Of a stretch of DNA of 64,000 bases, positions 1 through 14,317 are shown in pieces. The first letter of the stretch is position 1. Every line of letters starts with the position of its first letter. The notes beneath the pieces are model-generated. The model did not search any database and was not told where the DNA came from. It worked only from the letters and a program-made list of their open reading frames with translations. A program made the position numbers and the translations under genes. Source of the DNA: Anisakis pegreffii (Eukaryota > Nematoda > Chromadorea > Rhabditida > Anisakidae); NCBI GenBank assembly GCA_035041965.1, contig JAPYMA010000618.1, positions 310,001 through 374,000 on the forward strand, written 5' to 3'.

Positions 1-262
1 CTCTTCACTTCAACTTCCACAATTTCCACAACTTCAATTCTTCTTCTAATTTCAAAACTCTCTTCTTCCAGTCTTCAACTGTCTTTGAAATGTCAATTCA
101 AAGTTGTTAAAGACGTTTAATTGAATAAAATAATCGACAGTAACAGATAACTTCACAACGATTGTTATCAACTGAATACAATCCCCAATCACACAACGGC
201 GATTGTATTCTCTCAACCGCACAACGTCGAATCTGTCTTCACCAATAACAAATAATCACAAT

Positions 263-549
263 TACCTGGATTACCTGGATTGGCCAGGCTATCAAACGTT
301 TGTAACGTTGCTGGCCACAATGCTCGCGTTTCCGTTCGCACTGTTTTAGCCTTGATTGTAGCCACCCCGCTGGCTAGGCGAGCAGGCCAAGTGAGTACAA
401 CCGAGTATTTAATTAGTTGCCGTGAATACTTTGCACAATTAAACGTAGCCAAATATCAATCCAATAAATATTCATAAGTCTACAAAATAAGCATTCCGCC
501 GATCGCTAACCGCGATCAACAAAACAACCGCTCGATGTGTAAGTAACAA
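263..549 (+). repeat. Dispersed 288-bp repeat, copy 1 (possible solo LTR)
   Basis: This stretch matches 59891-60178 along its whole length with scattered substitutions. Both copies begin TACCTGGATTACCTGG, contain the pair TGCTCGC / GCGAGCA flanked by GGCC, carry an AATAAA in the same place, and end near CGATGT..AAGTAA. The sequences outside these limits are unrelated, so the ends are fairly sharp. An internal AATAAA would fit a solo long terminal repeat of a retroelement, but no reverse transcriptase or integrase was seen, and a non-autonomous DNA element is equally possible. Confidence 0.7.
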
Positions 550-1582
550 TGTAAGTCACAATTATGCCCATCAATACAAAAATCATATGCAAATAATCAA
601 ACAACACAATAAATTATCATATCACCATCATGTCATCATACAGGAAATTAACATGCATATTCATTATCACACAGCAATTATTCATATAAAATATTTACAT
701 AAAAAATCCTGTCCCTTCGCGATATCAGTCGCGACAGATCTATCTCGATTATGTTCTGCATGATTACTGCATGATTGCAATGTCTGTCAATATGATTCAA
801 CTTCTGCATGCACTATTTTCGAGAGAAACTGTCTGCCTTAACGCACTACTCTCGAGAGAGCAATTCCACCCTTCAGTTGATAATCACGTAAACAACATCA
901 TAATGTTTACAATATGATCTATGTTTCATCTCGAAGGGTGGGGCTAACTGTTCATCGTTAACACAGTTTGCTGGTGTTCAGTTTGATCGCGTTGATAAAA
1001 CTTTCATGTTTCTTTGATTGCAAATTGATCTTGCATGAAAATCGCAGCCGATTTCTGCAGGAATCTCATCACATTGATCGTTCTGCGCTCAACAATGATC
1101 ACCCGTTACAGCAGTTGGGGAGAGTTTTAGTCTGGACAGATCATAATGATTTTATTTTCATTTATTGTTGACATTCACATCGGTTATTTTCAGTTAGTTA
1201 CAATGTTGTTAGTTGTTTTGTGCGGTTCAACTCAACACGAGTTTCCCACTGCCTATAGTATCGACAACATAGTCCCACAGCAAATTGCATGTTTCATTTC
1301 AATTTATATTCGACGAAACTTGTGGACTCTGAATTCAATTCCTCATAGATTTTCCATGGTACGTTGTGCTTAATTTTTACTCAATACTTCCACTCCCGTG
1401 ACGACTCTTCTGCAGCTTTGAATCTAGTTAAAAGCATATGCAAGATCTGCATTCAATGAATGCTTGGTGCAACTGCAATGGCTGATAGTATTCCGGTTAT
1501 TGTAACCTATGTGGACAGTAATGACGTTATCCTATTACAGGGCTCTGGATGATATACGGTGACCCAAGCGGAGTGAAAACCA

Positions 1583-1975
1583 ATGCATCGATCTCGTGAG
1601 CTGGTCAGTTCGGTAGAGATTCTGCAACGTAGGTTCGAGGCAGACGTTTGGAAGATGTGTATGGTAGCTACTCGTGATTTCACGGGTACGTTTTGAAATA
1701 GCTTGATTTTTTCCTTAACTTCACTGGTTTAACTGATCTTGGTAAATTGGTATCAGAGTATCGGATCAGTCCATTTAAATGCGCATGCCATAGTAATAAT
1801 ATGATTTTATTTCACGGTTTTAATGTGACATTGGAATCGGTAAATTTCGTTACAGTATGGACTGCGGCGATTATCAAGGTCACGTCTGGATTCACTGGAT
1901 GACGAGCATCAGTACGATGAAGAATCCATGAGCTCGACTCCCAACGATTCATCGGCATATCGCAGCATCAAATGA
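1583..1975 (+). CDS. Putative two-exon ORF, function unknown
   Basis: Exon 1 would be 1583-1663 (27 codons from ATG; contains SSVEILQRRFEADVWK), with donor ATG|GTAGCT. Exon 2 would be 1856-1975 behind acceptor TTACAG (39 codons ending AYRSIK, then TGA). Phase 0 is kept and the product would be 66 residues. Codon choice is more balanced than in the surrounding AT-rich DNA. No family is recognised. Exon 1 could instead run on past 1663, and another frame is also open across 1931-2114, so this may be part of a longer gene or nothing. Confidence 0.3.
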
Positions 1976-4490
1976 AAACGGACGATGGAAACGTTCTGGA
2001 TTCTACAGTTCGAACATTTTGAAATTGCTGTTTCGATGGTGGAAATTATGGAAGTGGATGTTCTGGTCGTATTTGCGGAATATGTCATCGCGATTGAACA
2101 CACCTAACAAGTAAGCAACGGCATAAGAAATATCAGGATGGTTCTAACCGCAAGGCCAGTTCAATTATTTTAGTCAGTTGCTTTCAACAATCGTGCCGTT
2201 CTCATTCGTGCCGTGCCGTACATTCCTCCTGTGAGCGTTATGTGAGTCTGATTACCCAGTTAAAAACATCTAAAAGGGAATTGAAGTGAAGATAAGGAGA
2301 GACTGATAACGTTGGATATTAGATTCTGTTTCATGGGCGGTTAAGATGTTCAGATGTGAAGTTTGATGTCCATAAATAATCTAAAATTAGACTTGCTTGA
2401 TGAAATAGATTAGAACATGATAGTAGAAAGAATATGTAGGAAGGAATATGATAGTACATATGACTTGGTTCTTTTGAATGTAGGAAGGTGATTTTGTTGA
2501 AATTGCCTGCATTCTGTTGAATGAGTTTCAATGAAATTCACGAATCATGTGGATGAGTGGATGAATTTTGTTATTATTTGGTTACTACCCAATTGATAAT
2601 GCTATGCGCTCCTCCATTGGGATGGAATGCAAATACTGTTTGTGGATAGATACAAAATTTGAATCCATGATAGCGGCAGTGATCAATGCAGTTATCCTTT
2701 ACTAAATAGTCAATGAGTTTAGAAATGTAAAGCTTAGTTCCTCCTGAAATTTGATGAATTGAAGCTTCGCGTGAAAACAGTGACGTAGAAGAAGTTGGTA
2801 AAGTATTGAACAAATACTGATACATTTGGATGGATTTATGAAATGATTTCGTTGAAACATACTTCCAATCCCATAAAATGTTACCATATACCAAAGTTAT
2901 TAGCATAAGAAAAGAATATTTGTTAATGGGATGAATCGGGGAGATGCAAATGAAACAGCCTTGATCTAGTCAGATGTAAGATAAATGAGCACAGTTAATT
3001 GCCATTTATATAATTTCTGAAAATTTATTGTTCCAAAGGTTGCGTTAATTAATTGTTTGATATTGTCATCATTTTGCTGTTTTATGAATGGTTTTGTTTG
3101 TTAATGAAATGATTATGGTGTAAGGACCTTTGTTGTGGATGAAGAGTTGGTGAAGAGTCATTAATAATGACTCTTCATCAACAGTTAGTTGATGAAGAGT
3201 CATTATTATTTATAAAGATTCTCATTGTCGTTTTGTATTTTTGCATTGTTCTATGATATTCTTTGGAATTGAAATACCTTCTTCGTATGGATTTGGGACC
3301 GAAAAAAACTATTTCAATAGCGATTTTGCAACCTTCTTGCATTTTCGTTACGATTAGGTAGATTTATGCTGATGGCGGGCCTTCCTAACGATAACACGAA
3401 ATGAAATTTGAATTTCCAGAATAGTTGGCAAAAATTGCAGACTTTTGAAGTACCCGTTACCTGTTAATGCTATCACCTTTATGGTTATCATAAGAGTGAT
3501 AGAATTGTTGATTGCTATTGTTGTATTTGATTTACTGATTTGATAGTTTTTATATGAGCATCACTGAATGAGATTCACCTAATGTTGTTGAATGAGCATA
3601 TGTGAAGTCATCATGATATCTTTTATGAAAGAATTGTTCGAAATGTTAAATTCAATTGTCATATCAATTTCATTATCACTGTTATGGTACCAAGACATTC
3701 TTATCACTCTGTTACCATTGTTCAACTTCACAAATGTTGCTCGTAAGATGGAATCTCATCGAATCACCTGTCGCTATCAATTTCGTTCATCTTCTCAACA
3801 CCGCTCTACGACTCGCTCATCATGGTTGTGCGCAACGAGGTTTGGGGTGGTAAACATATCGAAATGGACATGGGTCAGGAAATCCTGAATATGTTCAAAT
3901 TTACTATCGAACGGTTCTTTTTGAGCTGAGTGATCGATCACTAGATGGCCCATTATAAATTCCTTCCTGATGTGCTTTGGGCATTTCCGATCCCAGAAGA
4001 AGGGGAGCCATAGGGCGACATGCCAGCTCCTCATATGGGATTATTATTAATCATGCTACAATGTTACTAATATTCATGCACCGTTCCATTGCATGATTCA
4101 ATGCATATTTGAACTCCTCCTTATGTTGAGGAGAAACTATTAAGCAAATGCCAACTTCTCAGTTGGCTAATCTGATTGTTAATCAATCATTCACAAGTAT
4201 ATCATCATGATGCAGTGATCATCACAGCTCGCGGATTCCTCAAAAGAGAATCATGAAGCATTCTCTCCACATCCCTGACCCCTCACCGATTGCATATCCA
4301 AACTGAAAACCCGACTGAATCAGAACCGTTTCCTGGAATGTTTGCAATTGAAGTTCGTCTACTGTTCTGAATTGCCACGGTTTGCGCCAGCCAGTCGTAC
4401 AGATCAACTTTATCAAACGTCAACTCCTAGACGTCATTCTACGAGCAACGTACTATTCTCCTGAAGAACAATGTGATAACTATGAATTTA
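1976..4490. other. Non-coding stretch, no gene seen
   Basis: AT-rich DNA with only short chance ORFs. The only structure noticed is the inverted repeat listed at 3151-3206. Confidence 0.5.
3151..3206. repeat. Nested palindromes built on GAAGAGTCATTA
   Basis: TGAAGAGTCATTA and its reverse complement form a perfect palindrome at 3151-3177. The right half then pairs again with a third copy, giving 19-bp perfect arms around a 5-base loop (about 3164-3206). Either fold is possible, not both. Confidence 0.75.
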
Positions 4491-4638
4491 AAACGGAATA
4501 AAATGAATAAATACATAAAATAAAAAATAAAATAAAATAAAAATAAGAAAAAATAAAACTAAAAAAAATAAAATAAAAATAATAAAAATAAAAATAAATA
4601 AAATAAAAAAGAAAAATAAGAAAAATAAATGAAAAAAA
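4491..4638. repeat. A-rich AAATA-type low-complexity tract
   Basis: About 150 bases made almost only of A and T in an irregular AAATA/AAAATA pattern on this strand, with no coding potential. Confidence 0.85.
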
Positions 4639-5060
4639 CATCAAAATCTGACTAATGAAAATGAATTTGATTAGTAATTATTTGTATGTTGATATTGTAT
4701 GTGTCAAAACCAATGTGTTTTGCTGGTGTAGTTTTTTTTTTGTTATTTTCATCACTGTCTTAAGTGCTATTTGGACTGTTGGATTGTTTCTGCAAACATT
4801 ATTAATGGCAATTAACTGACGCTGCAGATTTACATGTGCTCAATAGAGAAACTGAGTGAAATCAATTTGCATGTGCTGGCACTGAGTGATACGATGAGAT
4901 CACTGAAAATTCGATTGTTGCGATAATTTTTAGATATATCTGATGTTAGGTGTTGATCGGAGTTCACTTTTAAGGAGGTGAATGAGGATATTTTGAGAAA
5001 CATGAATAGTGATGTTTTGAGACGTGTTTTGAGGAATAGCTGAGGTATGTGGTAACATGA

Positions 5061-5207
<147 letters not shown>

Positions 5208-6063
5208 TGATCTAACGTTGATGTGTTCGAATATTTCACTGACTTAGTACATTGTCTCCGTAGAATTCTAGAGATTTTAACGGTTGTCCCGAGGACAGGA
5301 AAAGATCCCAAAAGGTGACTATTCTTCATTTCGTTACTGCTGCAATTGATCACTGCCTCTGTTCAAAACTTCTAAGTCACATTCACAAATGGTTTTGTCG
5401 GCGTTTGGAAGCGTAGAATAGAAAAGCAAAACAAAATCAAGTAAAATTTATGGTTGCTCTCAGGATCATTGTTAGAGGCAGGAAACTATCCGATGAATAC
5501 ATTCAACAGAATGATTGATGGCTTGAGATCGCAGTATTTATGACAGAACACCTTAGACGGGAAATGGGTGCTATGGAAAGATATGGTAAAACGAGTTCGA
5601 CCGATTTTAAGTCATGAGCATGAAATGGCTTTTACTTGATGCGATTGGGAAAGTGACAATATAGAGGATATAGCATTAGCGAATTTCAATTATCATTTCT
5701 AGACGGCGAGTGAATTAATTTGGAAAGTCAAAATCAGTTATACATCTTGCCTTGGGCCAATTGCATAGGTGTCGTTGGAATCAGAAATCTAATATCGATC
5801 ACAAGGTATGGTACGGTACGAAGGCACGGTTTTTCTTCAGGGTCTATTAAAACGTTTTGTTTTCATTTGTGATAAGGCTTATGATGTGGCTCTGTGGCTC
5901 TTGACTCATGACACAACATCTTTCTAGTGATGACGTTAGCTCATCAGCATGTTCATTTTAGATGACTATAAAAATAGCACTCGCATCCAAATTGACAGTG
6001 ATATCTGTCTGGTTTGCACCCAATTTTGGGATGTTTCATTATTATGAGCTATTGATCCAATAA

Positions 6064-6189
<126 letters not shown>

Positions 6190-6577
6190 TGATCTAATGC
6201 TGATATGCGCGAATATTTCAATGACACTTTCTTAAAGTGTCATGGGATTGACCAACCTCATCAATCAATGAGGTCTTTTCCTTACATTCGCATCCGTTTC
6301 CCCTCTTTACAATAGACAATTGTTTCGAATGATTCTCTTCCTCAATATCCAACTGTGTCTTATCTTTCCAGTGATGACGTTCGCTCATCAGCACATTCGT
6401 ATTGATAACTATAAAAATACCACTTTCGCCCAAATTGACAGCGATATCTGTTTGTTTTGCATCCAGTTTGGAAATGTTTCATTATTATAAGCTATTGATT
6501 CAAAAACTCTGAACTGTTTCAGACTGTTTGTAAAATTTAAAAAGTTTGTTTCAAAAATGAAATCAGTGGCAAAAGAA

Positions 6578-6649
6578 GGGCCCAGCCGGTGATCGAAACC
6601 GGGACCTCTCGCACCCAAAGCGAGAATCATACCACTAGACCACTGAGCC
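6578..6649 (-). tRNA. tRNA-Pro (UGG), copy 3
   Basis: Identical to the other two copies over all 72 bases, with the same terminator. The spacing is 489 bases from copy 2 and 982 bases from copy 1 to copy 2, close to twice 489. A fourth unit may have been lost or overwritten near 5598, where no tRNA remnant is visible. Confidence 0.85.
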
Positions 6650-7077
6650 GACGAAAAATGTATCGCATAAACTTTAGATGATCCAACGATGATATGCTCG
6701 AATATTTCAATGACATTTTCTTGAAGTGTCATCGGATAGACCAATCTCACCAATTAACAAGGTCTTTTCCCTACATTCGCATTCGTTTCCCCTCAATTTT
6801 ACAGTGAACAATTGTTTCGATTGATTCTCTCCTCAATATCCCACTGTGTCTTATCGTTTCTCCCTCTCTGCCTCTCGTCTCTCCCAACGATTTTTTCAGT
6901 CGTTCAACCTTGTTCAATGTTAACTGATTCTATTTGCATTTATTAAACGTAATGCCGCATAATCGTAATCATAGCCCTAATAACATGTTATAAATATCTA
7001 TCAATCGCTCCCTAAGTGCACATCTATCTATCTAGCTCTGTGTAGTGTTTCCATGAATGCACATCGATAAATATCAA

Positions 7078-7082
7078 TTCAG
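7078..7082 (+). promoter_or_regulatory. Splice acceptor just upstream of ATG (cis or SL trans-splice)
   Basis: TTCAG ends three bases before the ATG at 7086. A 3' splice site this close to the start fits either a 5'-UTR intron or spliced-leader addition; sequence alone cannot tell which. Confidence 0.4.
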
Positions 7083-7085
7083 GAA

Positions 7086-7216
7086 ATGAGCTCAGTGCTT
7101 CGCCACAACGACAAATTATCAGACCATTCAAAACCTGATAGTAATAACCACAATAATATTTATAATTGCAATAATATTAATATTACTCCTAGCAATAATA
7201 GCAGGAAACGAAGATG
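7086..7216 (+). CDS. aakg: Likely 5' coding exon of the AMPK gamma gene
   Basis: An ATG directly behind an acceptor opens 43 codons rich in Asn and Ser, ending in a basic RKRR stretch and a strong donor TG|GTAAGT in phase 2. The in-frame lead-in of the first core AMPK exon (16140, T|TAC TCC) requires exactly phase 2, and so does the cassette candidate at 9755-9808. Long N-terminal extensions rich in Ser, Asn and basic residues are common in long AMPK gamma isoforms. The nearly 9-kb gap to the core means the join is inference; this could belong to another transcript. Confidence 0.45.
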
Positions 7217-9754
7217 GTAAGTTGATTTCACCTCATTTGATGATAGAATTTGCTTGAATTCACTGAAAATGTCTCTTCATGCATCTATTCAGTTTGCTCA
7301 TGTGTGCAAAATTCTTAGCTTTCAATCGTGCAATTCGTCGTGAATCCAATCCACTCAGTCTTCGTTTGAAATTGAACAATTTCCAGTTGTTAAGGGCAGC
7401 ATTGTTCTTGTCTTCCTCCAAAATCACATTCAAAATGTCGCATAAAATATTTCGATCTCCTCACTTTCAAACAATTTGTCAGTATTTATGTCTCAAAATG
7501 AGGATTTCGTTTTCGGAAAACATGAAAACCGATGAAAGTGGATAAAATTTCGGGAAACGCAGAGCAAATTTTGATGAAATATGGGAGAACTATGTTATTT
7601 TGATCGGCCGCTCATACCATATCTCACTCATTCTCGAATCCTCTTCTCACATTTGCCCATATCCAATCAATAGTAATCCGCATAAATCCTTTCATACACA
7701 TCACACATCGTGCACTCACACGTTCTTTCATTGTGATTGACTCGGTTGAACGGTTATTTGATATGCGATTCAGCTGTTGAAATGCCTATTAGCTTCAAAA
7801 AATCTAATAATGACGGCTGGAAAGCCGTGAAATTATCAGGTAACGATATGTGAAAATGATGCTTCAACACGTTATTTCATCCTCTCCTCTACACTCCTTA
7901 CATTTTATTAGGTTTTCGTATGTTTGAATATCTACTGGCTACTGAGTGAACTGATTCAAATCATCAAACAATCTCTTGGTTTCCAGTAATTCATTCCTCT
8001 AATCGATTCAGTCACCTTTATATCCTTGAACAGCTATCATTTCATATCATAAACCTTCCTTTTTATACGAAATCATGGTAGTTCGACTATTTCTTTCAAT
8101 CAATCAGTATGAAAGTGTTAAACCGAAATAATCCCTTACGAATATAATCTATTCTGGATTTGCGTTAAGAAATCTTAAAAAACTGCGATTCTGAGAAAAC
8201 ATTAAAGTCATTTCCATCGAATGGTACTCATCGAATGTGCGTCATTCAAATTCGCTACGAGCACACCATAAATTCGAGTTTTTCGCATACGTTCACATAT
8301 GTGGTACAATCAACATCTGAACGATTAATCTAATAAGCAGTAAATGTTGAGTAAAGAGGAGAGCACAAGCTTGTGATGACGTTCTCACATAGACAAGATT
8401 AGAGCACAATACAGACAGTCGAAAGGATATTCGATTCCCTGAAGGCAGTGAACGAATAAATGAATGCACGAATGTACTGCAGCCATTAGGTGCCCACCAT
8501 CCAACAATTTCAGTGATTATTCAGTGCACATTCAGTGCAACTAAATGAAGCTGGAAAAACGATTTTAGAGAATCAACAGTCAAGAATATTAAAACGTTTA
8601 ATGAAAATACGAGCGACTGCAAAAAATCAAAGTTCTTCAAGATCGAGGACACAGCCGAAGCAGTTAGCCGACAGTGTTGAATAGGATTTTGCACTTGGGA
8701 GCAGTGTTGACTGGCTAGGCTAGCAAAGAATGCGTCCCATATGCTTACAGCTCACGTCAGACTTCATTTTATATTGGTGTTGCCCTCTAGTGATGCTTAT
8801 TGTTATGGTGCACTTCAGTGGATTATTCCATCCATGTGCATTATAGTCATCATGCACGTACGTAACAACGGCTATGTGTGGCTCGGTTTTGCTTGATTTT
8901 GAGGATTCAAACTAGAAATTCACGTATATTCAAGGAATTCACATATAGTTGCTGCACACCGAACGATTCTATCTCCATGTTTTTGATTTTTCCGTTGTTA
9001 ACTGACTATATACGAAATGCTATTGGAGTTATTATCATGTTCAGTTTGTTGTTGTGCTGATATTTCATTGCGATCTGAAGTGGAATTCAATTGTGAGTTT
9101 GGAGTTATTGGCAAGCACCTTAGACAATGGAAACGTTCGATTCCAACGAACCAGCTGTTAAGCCATGAATTCATTATTTTCTGATAGCACAATCATCTGT
9201 GGATAAATACGATTCCGTATAGGCATCGTTTTGTTGTCACAATTCAGTTTCAAATTGCTACATCAGCTGCATCTCGTATAAACCTTTCCATTCACTTCTG
9301 GATTCATTAAGTCTCGCCACGACTTCCGCCTCGTCTAGATTTTAGCAATCTCGTCATATGCGTCAATCACCACTGGAAGTCTTCCTCATGCATATACGCG
9401 AATGCATGAATGAGTAAATCATCAGCTGCAACATCTCCAGCGATTTGTCAACTTTTCGTTGAGTCAGCCATACTGTTGCCGTCTTATTTGAAACGGATAA
9501 ACGACTGTGTATGTTTGTCATATGCAAATACAATATCGTGTAGTGCAAACTGAATGAAAACAAAGAAATCAATCGCGATTTCGGAAAACATCCATCGTTA
9601 AAAGTGCATGCGCATCGGTTGTGTTCGACGACATTTCGTAATCTTCAACAACACATTTATTCCTTGCTATTTTCCCATATTCACTGCCAGTCGAGGACGA
9701 CGGAGAATAGAACCAGGTCTACCAGATGCTTCCATTTTCATGTTTTCGTTCTAG

Positions 9755-9808
9755 TAGCTGCAGCAGCAGCAATATTGCTAAACAACGCCGAGCACATTTT
9801 GCATTTTG
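9755..9808 (+). CDS. aakg: Candidate 54-nt cassette exon of the AMPK gamma gene
   Basis: The acceptor TTTCGTTCTAG and donor TG|GTAAGC enclose 54 bases that are open in one frame (contains KQRRAHFAF). Entry and exit are both phase 2, so inclusion or skipping would keep frame between 7086-7216 and 16140. An Arg-rich patch with H-F resembles the basic segment before CBS1 in long gamma isoforms, but this is weak evidence. Confidence 0.3.
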
Positions 9809-12800
9809 GTAAGCTGCAGTCAGTTTCTCAATTTCTTGTTTCCATAATGTCACAGTGATTTTGATTCGTGATTCTGACTGATGATAGCTGATACAAGTAG
9901 CACGGGAATTGATGGTGTTTGCCCGTGAACAATTCACCAATAATTCTATGATCAACTAATTGTTCTCTGATTGCTCCAGTCATTGAACCGGTCCTAAATA
10001 AATTCGATCTGTATCTTATGATTGCATCGTGACGGTTTGATTTCATTTTACTGGTTCTATGCGTTCCTTGATTGAGATGTTTACCTCAAAATGAAAATAA
10101 TCCAATCAACATTTCATCAGATTAAACGATCTTGAAAGCAAAGTGTAGCAAACCTATGGATGATTATTAGTCGATACATGAATGTGGGAGTTGGAGGCGA
10201 ACTGCGGCACTCGTATCATTTGAATAGCACTAGGAGAATTGTCAAGACGTATAATTTTGATATTCCTTGCTCAAATCAATGATTGAAATAAAAAATTTCT
10301 TGAAGAAATGGCGGAAGAGAAGCAATTTCTCAAATGTTATTTCAACATTCCATTTGAACATTGATTATCTTTCATCCTATGCTTTGTACTTGTCTTCTTC
10401 TATCTTGAGAAACTGATTTTCATTGTGCTATGAAGCACATATCCGCTCTTTTATAATATACCCTAAAGGATAGGTTGATCGTGGAACTAAGAATGTGAAT
10501 GCTTTCGACACTAATATCACTAGCTTACATCGTATGCACTTCATCAGTCTAATTCATTTCTATTCCTCTCTTTACGATCATTAAAAAAGATGTAACTAGG
10601 AAGTGATCAGTGAACTATTACAAATAAAATTTCAGTGCATGTTTTATTTCAGTGTTTTATTCTCAATTTAATTCATTCTTACGAAATGACTGTAATATGT
10701 TGCAAGATATCATTATCTTCAGTCGACATTAAATGAAGCAAAACTCAGAACTCGTTTGCGAGAAACTCAATTATCCTGCACAGTAATTTTTCTGCCTACA
10801 ACTTTTATGAAATTTTCAGTTCGGATATGCTTTTGGAGCTTTCAACATATCATTATGAATCCTTTCGTCTGTCCTTCATTTGTATTTCACTGATGAGTTT
10901 CTATTGCTGCAATTGACGTCAACCATTCTCATTAGCGGACGTCAACCAACATTTAAAAGAGCTTCTGCGAGGTTTCGCATTTCAGCATTTGCTATGCTCA
11001 GCGGTCATTAAACGTATGAAGAGATAAGTGTGCCTGTGTGCTTATTCATGAATGTTGAGCGAGAGGATTTATTGAATTTCGTTGATGTTTGGTCATCGGA
11101 AAAGCGTGCACGCTTGATTGACAGAGCATTACCGTAAACGTGTTATTTACATCATATTACTTTTCGTTTAGTACATTCATTAGCTTAATAATTTCCTATG
11201 CATTGGGAATGTCGTATTTTCGATGAGTCGTATTCATTGGAAAGTATTATTAAGGTCGTAATGTTCGAGTTTTCTTATGTCATTAGATGTCTGAAAATGT
11301 TCCGATGCTGTAATTCGATTGCACTCATTCAATCGCTCGCACTCATATTTTCGGTCTCTTTCGTTGACAGAGTTCACTCGTCTCAATAAATAATTCTCTT
11401 AATGAATAACTCTCTCAGAATCAGTTTCTGATCGGTCTCTTTTCTCATCGTTCCATGTGAAGTGTTTGAAGAATGCAGATTATTTTCATGTGTCGTGAAA
11501 ATATTCCAATGATTGTATTAGTCATGAAATTAATTCAGGCAATACCACTGAAGTGAATGTGTTGTTTGCTTATGTGAAATAAAATGAAAAAAAAATGTCT
11601 TGGAATGAGAATTATGCAAATTGCTCTCAATAATCTCTTATATTGGTCCCAAATTATTCGTTGTGTCGATGACGACTGTGACCAATAACTATTTAAAATT
11701 AATTTTTTTACGTCATCATTCGCTTTTACGACCATTTTCATGTCACATTTGATGACGCATACCAATTTCATCAATCATGTATTCTGAGAGGGACTGTCCA
11801 ATTAAGCTGTTTCACTCAATCCGGTTCCGTTGATTGTGTGATATATAAACGATGAGAACAGGAATCGAGTAATCCGAGTTTATAGTCTTTATTACTTGTA
11901 TGAGTACGATGCCCGTTAGTCGCTTCAGAATCTCGTTTATTTTGTACATCCGCAAAAAATCTTTCAATCCAACGAAGTGCACAAATTGTTCACATGTTCA
12001 ACTGCAATGTTCATTTCCCTTACAATTAGCACATATTCCAATGAATGTACACTTTTGAAATCGGCAAGATTCATATGTTTGGACGGTACTTAGCAACCTT
12101 GCAAATGACCACTGAAAAATTTGCATACTCATGGAAGCGTATTTGATTTTGAGTGAAGTCATCCCATTGATTTATCCATATAACTAGGAATGTGCGTGCA
12201 CCTTATCACGAGTTAGTAAGAATATCAGCTTCTCTAGTACTAATCATCCTTTCGTCGTTTCCAGCTTCAGTGATTCAAATACTCTTGAATCAGGCGCTCA
12301 TTCGCTGACTGATTTATCTGTTTGAGTAGCAATTGAACGAACTCATTGCAGTCATCCGAGTACCATTCAATGACCACCACGTCATACATGTTTACTTCAC
12401 ATAATCATTCTTTCTGCCAAGATTAAGTTCAATTTTGCCTAATCTTATTGTTAATCTATCGACCACGTTTCTTCGATCCATCTAGCTTTATCTTCGCTTC
12501 CTGAAACCGAAACTATGTTCGATATAAACAGGTTTCAAGTATTTTAATTATTACATTATTTCTCTCGTCTATTCATTCCTCCTTCTTCTTACAATTAGAC
12601 ATTTTCTTGAGACCATACAAATTGATATTCGATTGAGAGGAACGTCTGTTTCTTCATTCAAAATCTCGCTAATGCCGTTGGTGTTTACCACTCAAAACGT
12701 ACACACTGATCATTTCTAAGTAGCAAAAGTGCTCTATTTCCTTAGATTTTACTGAATCAATAATCGATAGGAAATGATTTTTGGTGTGGTTCGACGAAGG

Positions 12801-14301
12801 AAAGCTTACTGCTGCATCTTTGAGTTTTTCGAGGGAAACGAACTCAAAGATTGATTAATATCGCTATTGTCTTCTCTCGGATACATTATGTGAATGTTTT
12901 GTGCACTCAAAAAGCAATCGAACACGAACTCGTTCTTTTTAATGTCATTGTTTATAGTCCACAATCAATTATTTACACATACTTTCATTTGTTTATTTTC
13001 ACTTTATGAACAACGATTGTAACAAAACAGAAGTGAAAATGTTGCCATTGAACCAATGAACATTTCATTTAGGAGCGCAGCTTATCGGTCCGTGCTCAAA
13101 GTTGACATATTTGCTTAATTTCTGATCACATCCAAAAAGCTGATGAATCTAACGTACATATTCTATAAAATGGCTCAAATTCGTTTGGCTTCATTTGATT
13201 CTGAACTGTTTTCTTGATGTTGAGTGAATTTGATGATGAATTCGAGAGATTTTCAATTGTATTGCGATTATCATCAGAGATTTTCCTAGAGATCAACAAA
13301 TTGATTTCCATATATGTCAGATGAGAGAAACTGATGAGGTGATTCAGAATTTGAACTTTCAAATTCATATTTCACAGTTCCTCTCGAAAACGTTTCCGTT
13401 GTGATGTTTGTTTAGCGATTTCGGTCATAATGAATGTCTTCATTGCCCTTTCGATGACATTCAGTGTGATGTTTAAATTTACACACCTCCACATCTGAAA
13501 GTGTAATGTTGTGTTGAAGTTTCTATCAGTGATTGCAGTGAACATCAAAAATTCCCATTAAATCAACTTAAAACTGAATATTTTAAGTTGAACAGTTTCA
13601 GTCCTATGAGACCCATTCAAAACATTCTGACAACAACAGAACATTTTCTCTATATATAAAGAGATTTTGTAGATCTTCTGAAAATCTCAAATGTGAATGC
13701 TTGACTAAGCATGGCCTTAGGCATTTTTTTCGTTCTTAAGGGGATCGCCGAGTAAAGATATGTTTCGTACGTCCCTAATTTGTAACTGCTGTTTGACCAT
13801 CTTTATTGTTGAATGGTTTCGGATATATGCTCTGTCGAGGGATTGCCTTGAATTTTCTCATTTTTCCTTTCACCAATATATCTTTTAATATCACTAATAT
13901 CGCTATGGTGACCATCAGTATCTTTATCATCACATTTCCAGCACTATCACTATCATATTTATCAATTTCTTGGTACAATTTGGATTAGACCACAATGCGT
14001 ATATTACATCGCAGACTCAGGAGGAGAGTTTTGCTCGATACTAAATGATAATGTATCAGTGCTATTGAAGTTATCTTGTTTGGAACCAACTATGATATGG
14101 CTTATATTTAGTTATCAGTTGAAATAAATAAATGAGTGGTTACTAAGATCAGTTTCTTAACCGTATATACACATATCGCAACAGATACAAGTTCCTTGCG
14201 AGTACACGAGATCCTATCATCAGAGACGTTAACACTATCGTTATCTTCATTTATCAGGCTTTATATATTCTTCTTATGTTGAATCTTTTATCTCTCTGAA
14301 T

Positions 14302-14317
14302 TGTGTGTGTGTGTGTG
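14302..14317. repeat. (TG)n microsatellite
   Basis: Eight TG units. Confidence 0.9.

Noticed and set aside
1748..1760. TTGGTATCAGAGT resembling the initiator-tRNA primer-binding site of Copia-type retroelements
   Set aside because: No LTR ends directly before it and no gag/pol coding follows; a short match like this is expected by chance.
7770..7838. Possible alternative AMPK first exon (ATG CCT ATT ..., donor TCAG|GTAACG)
   Set aside because: It exits in phase 1, while both the cassette at 9755 and the core exon at 16140 need phase 2.
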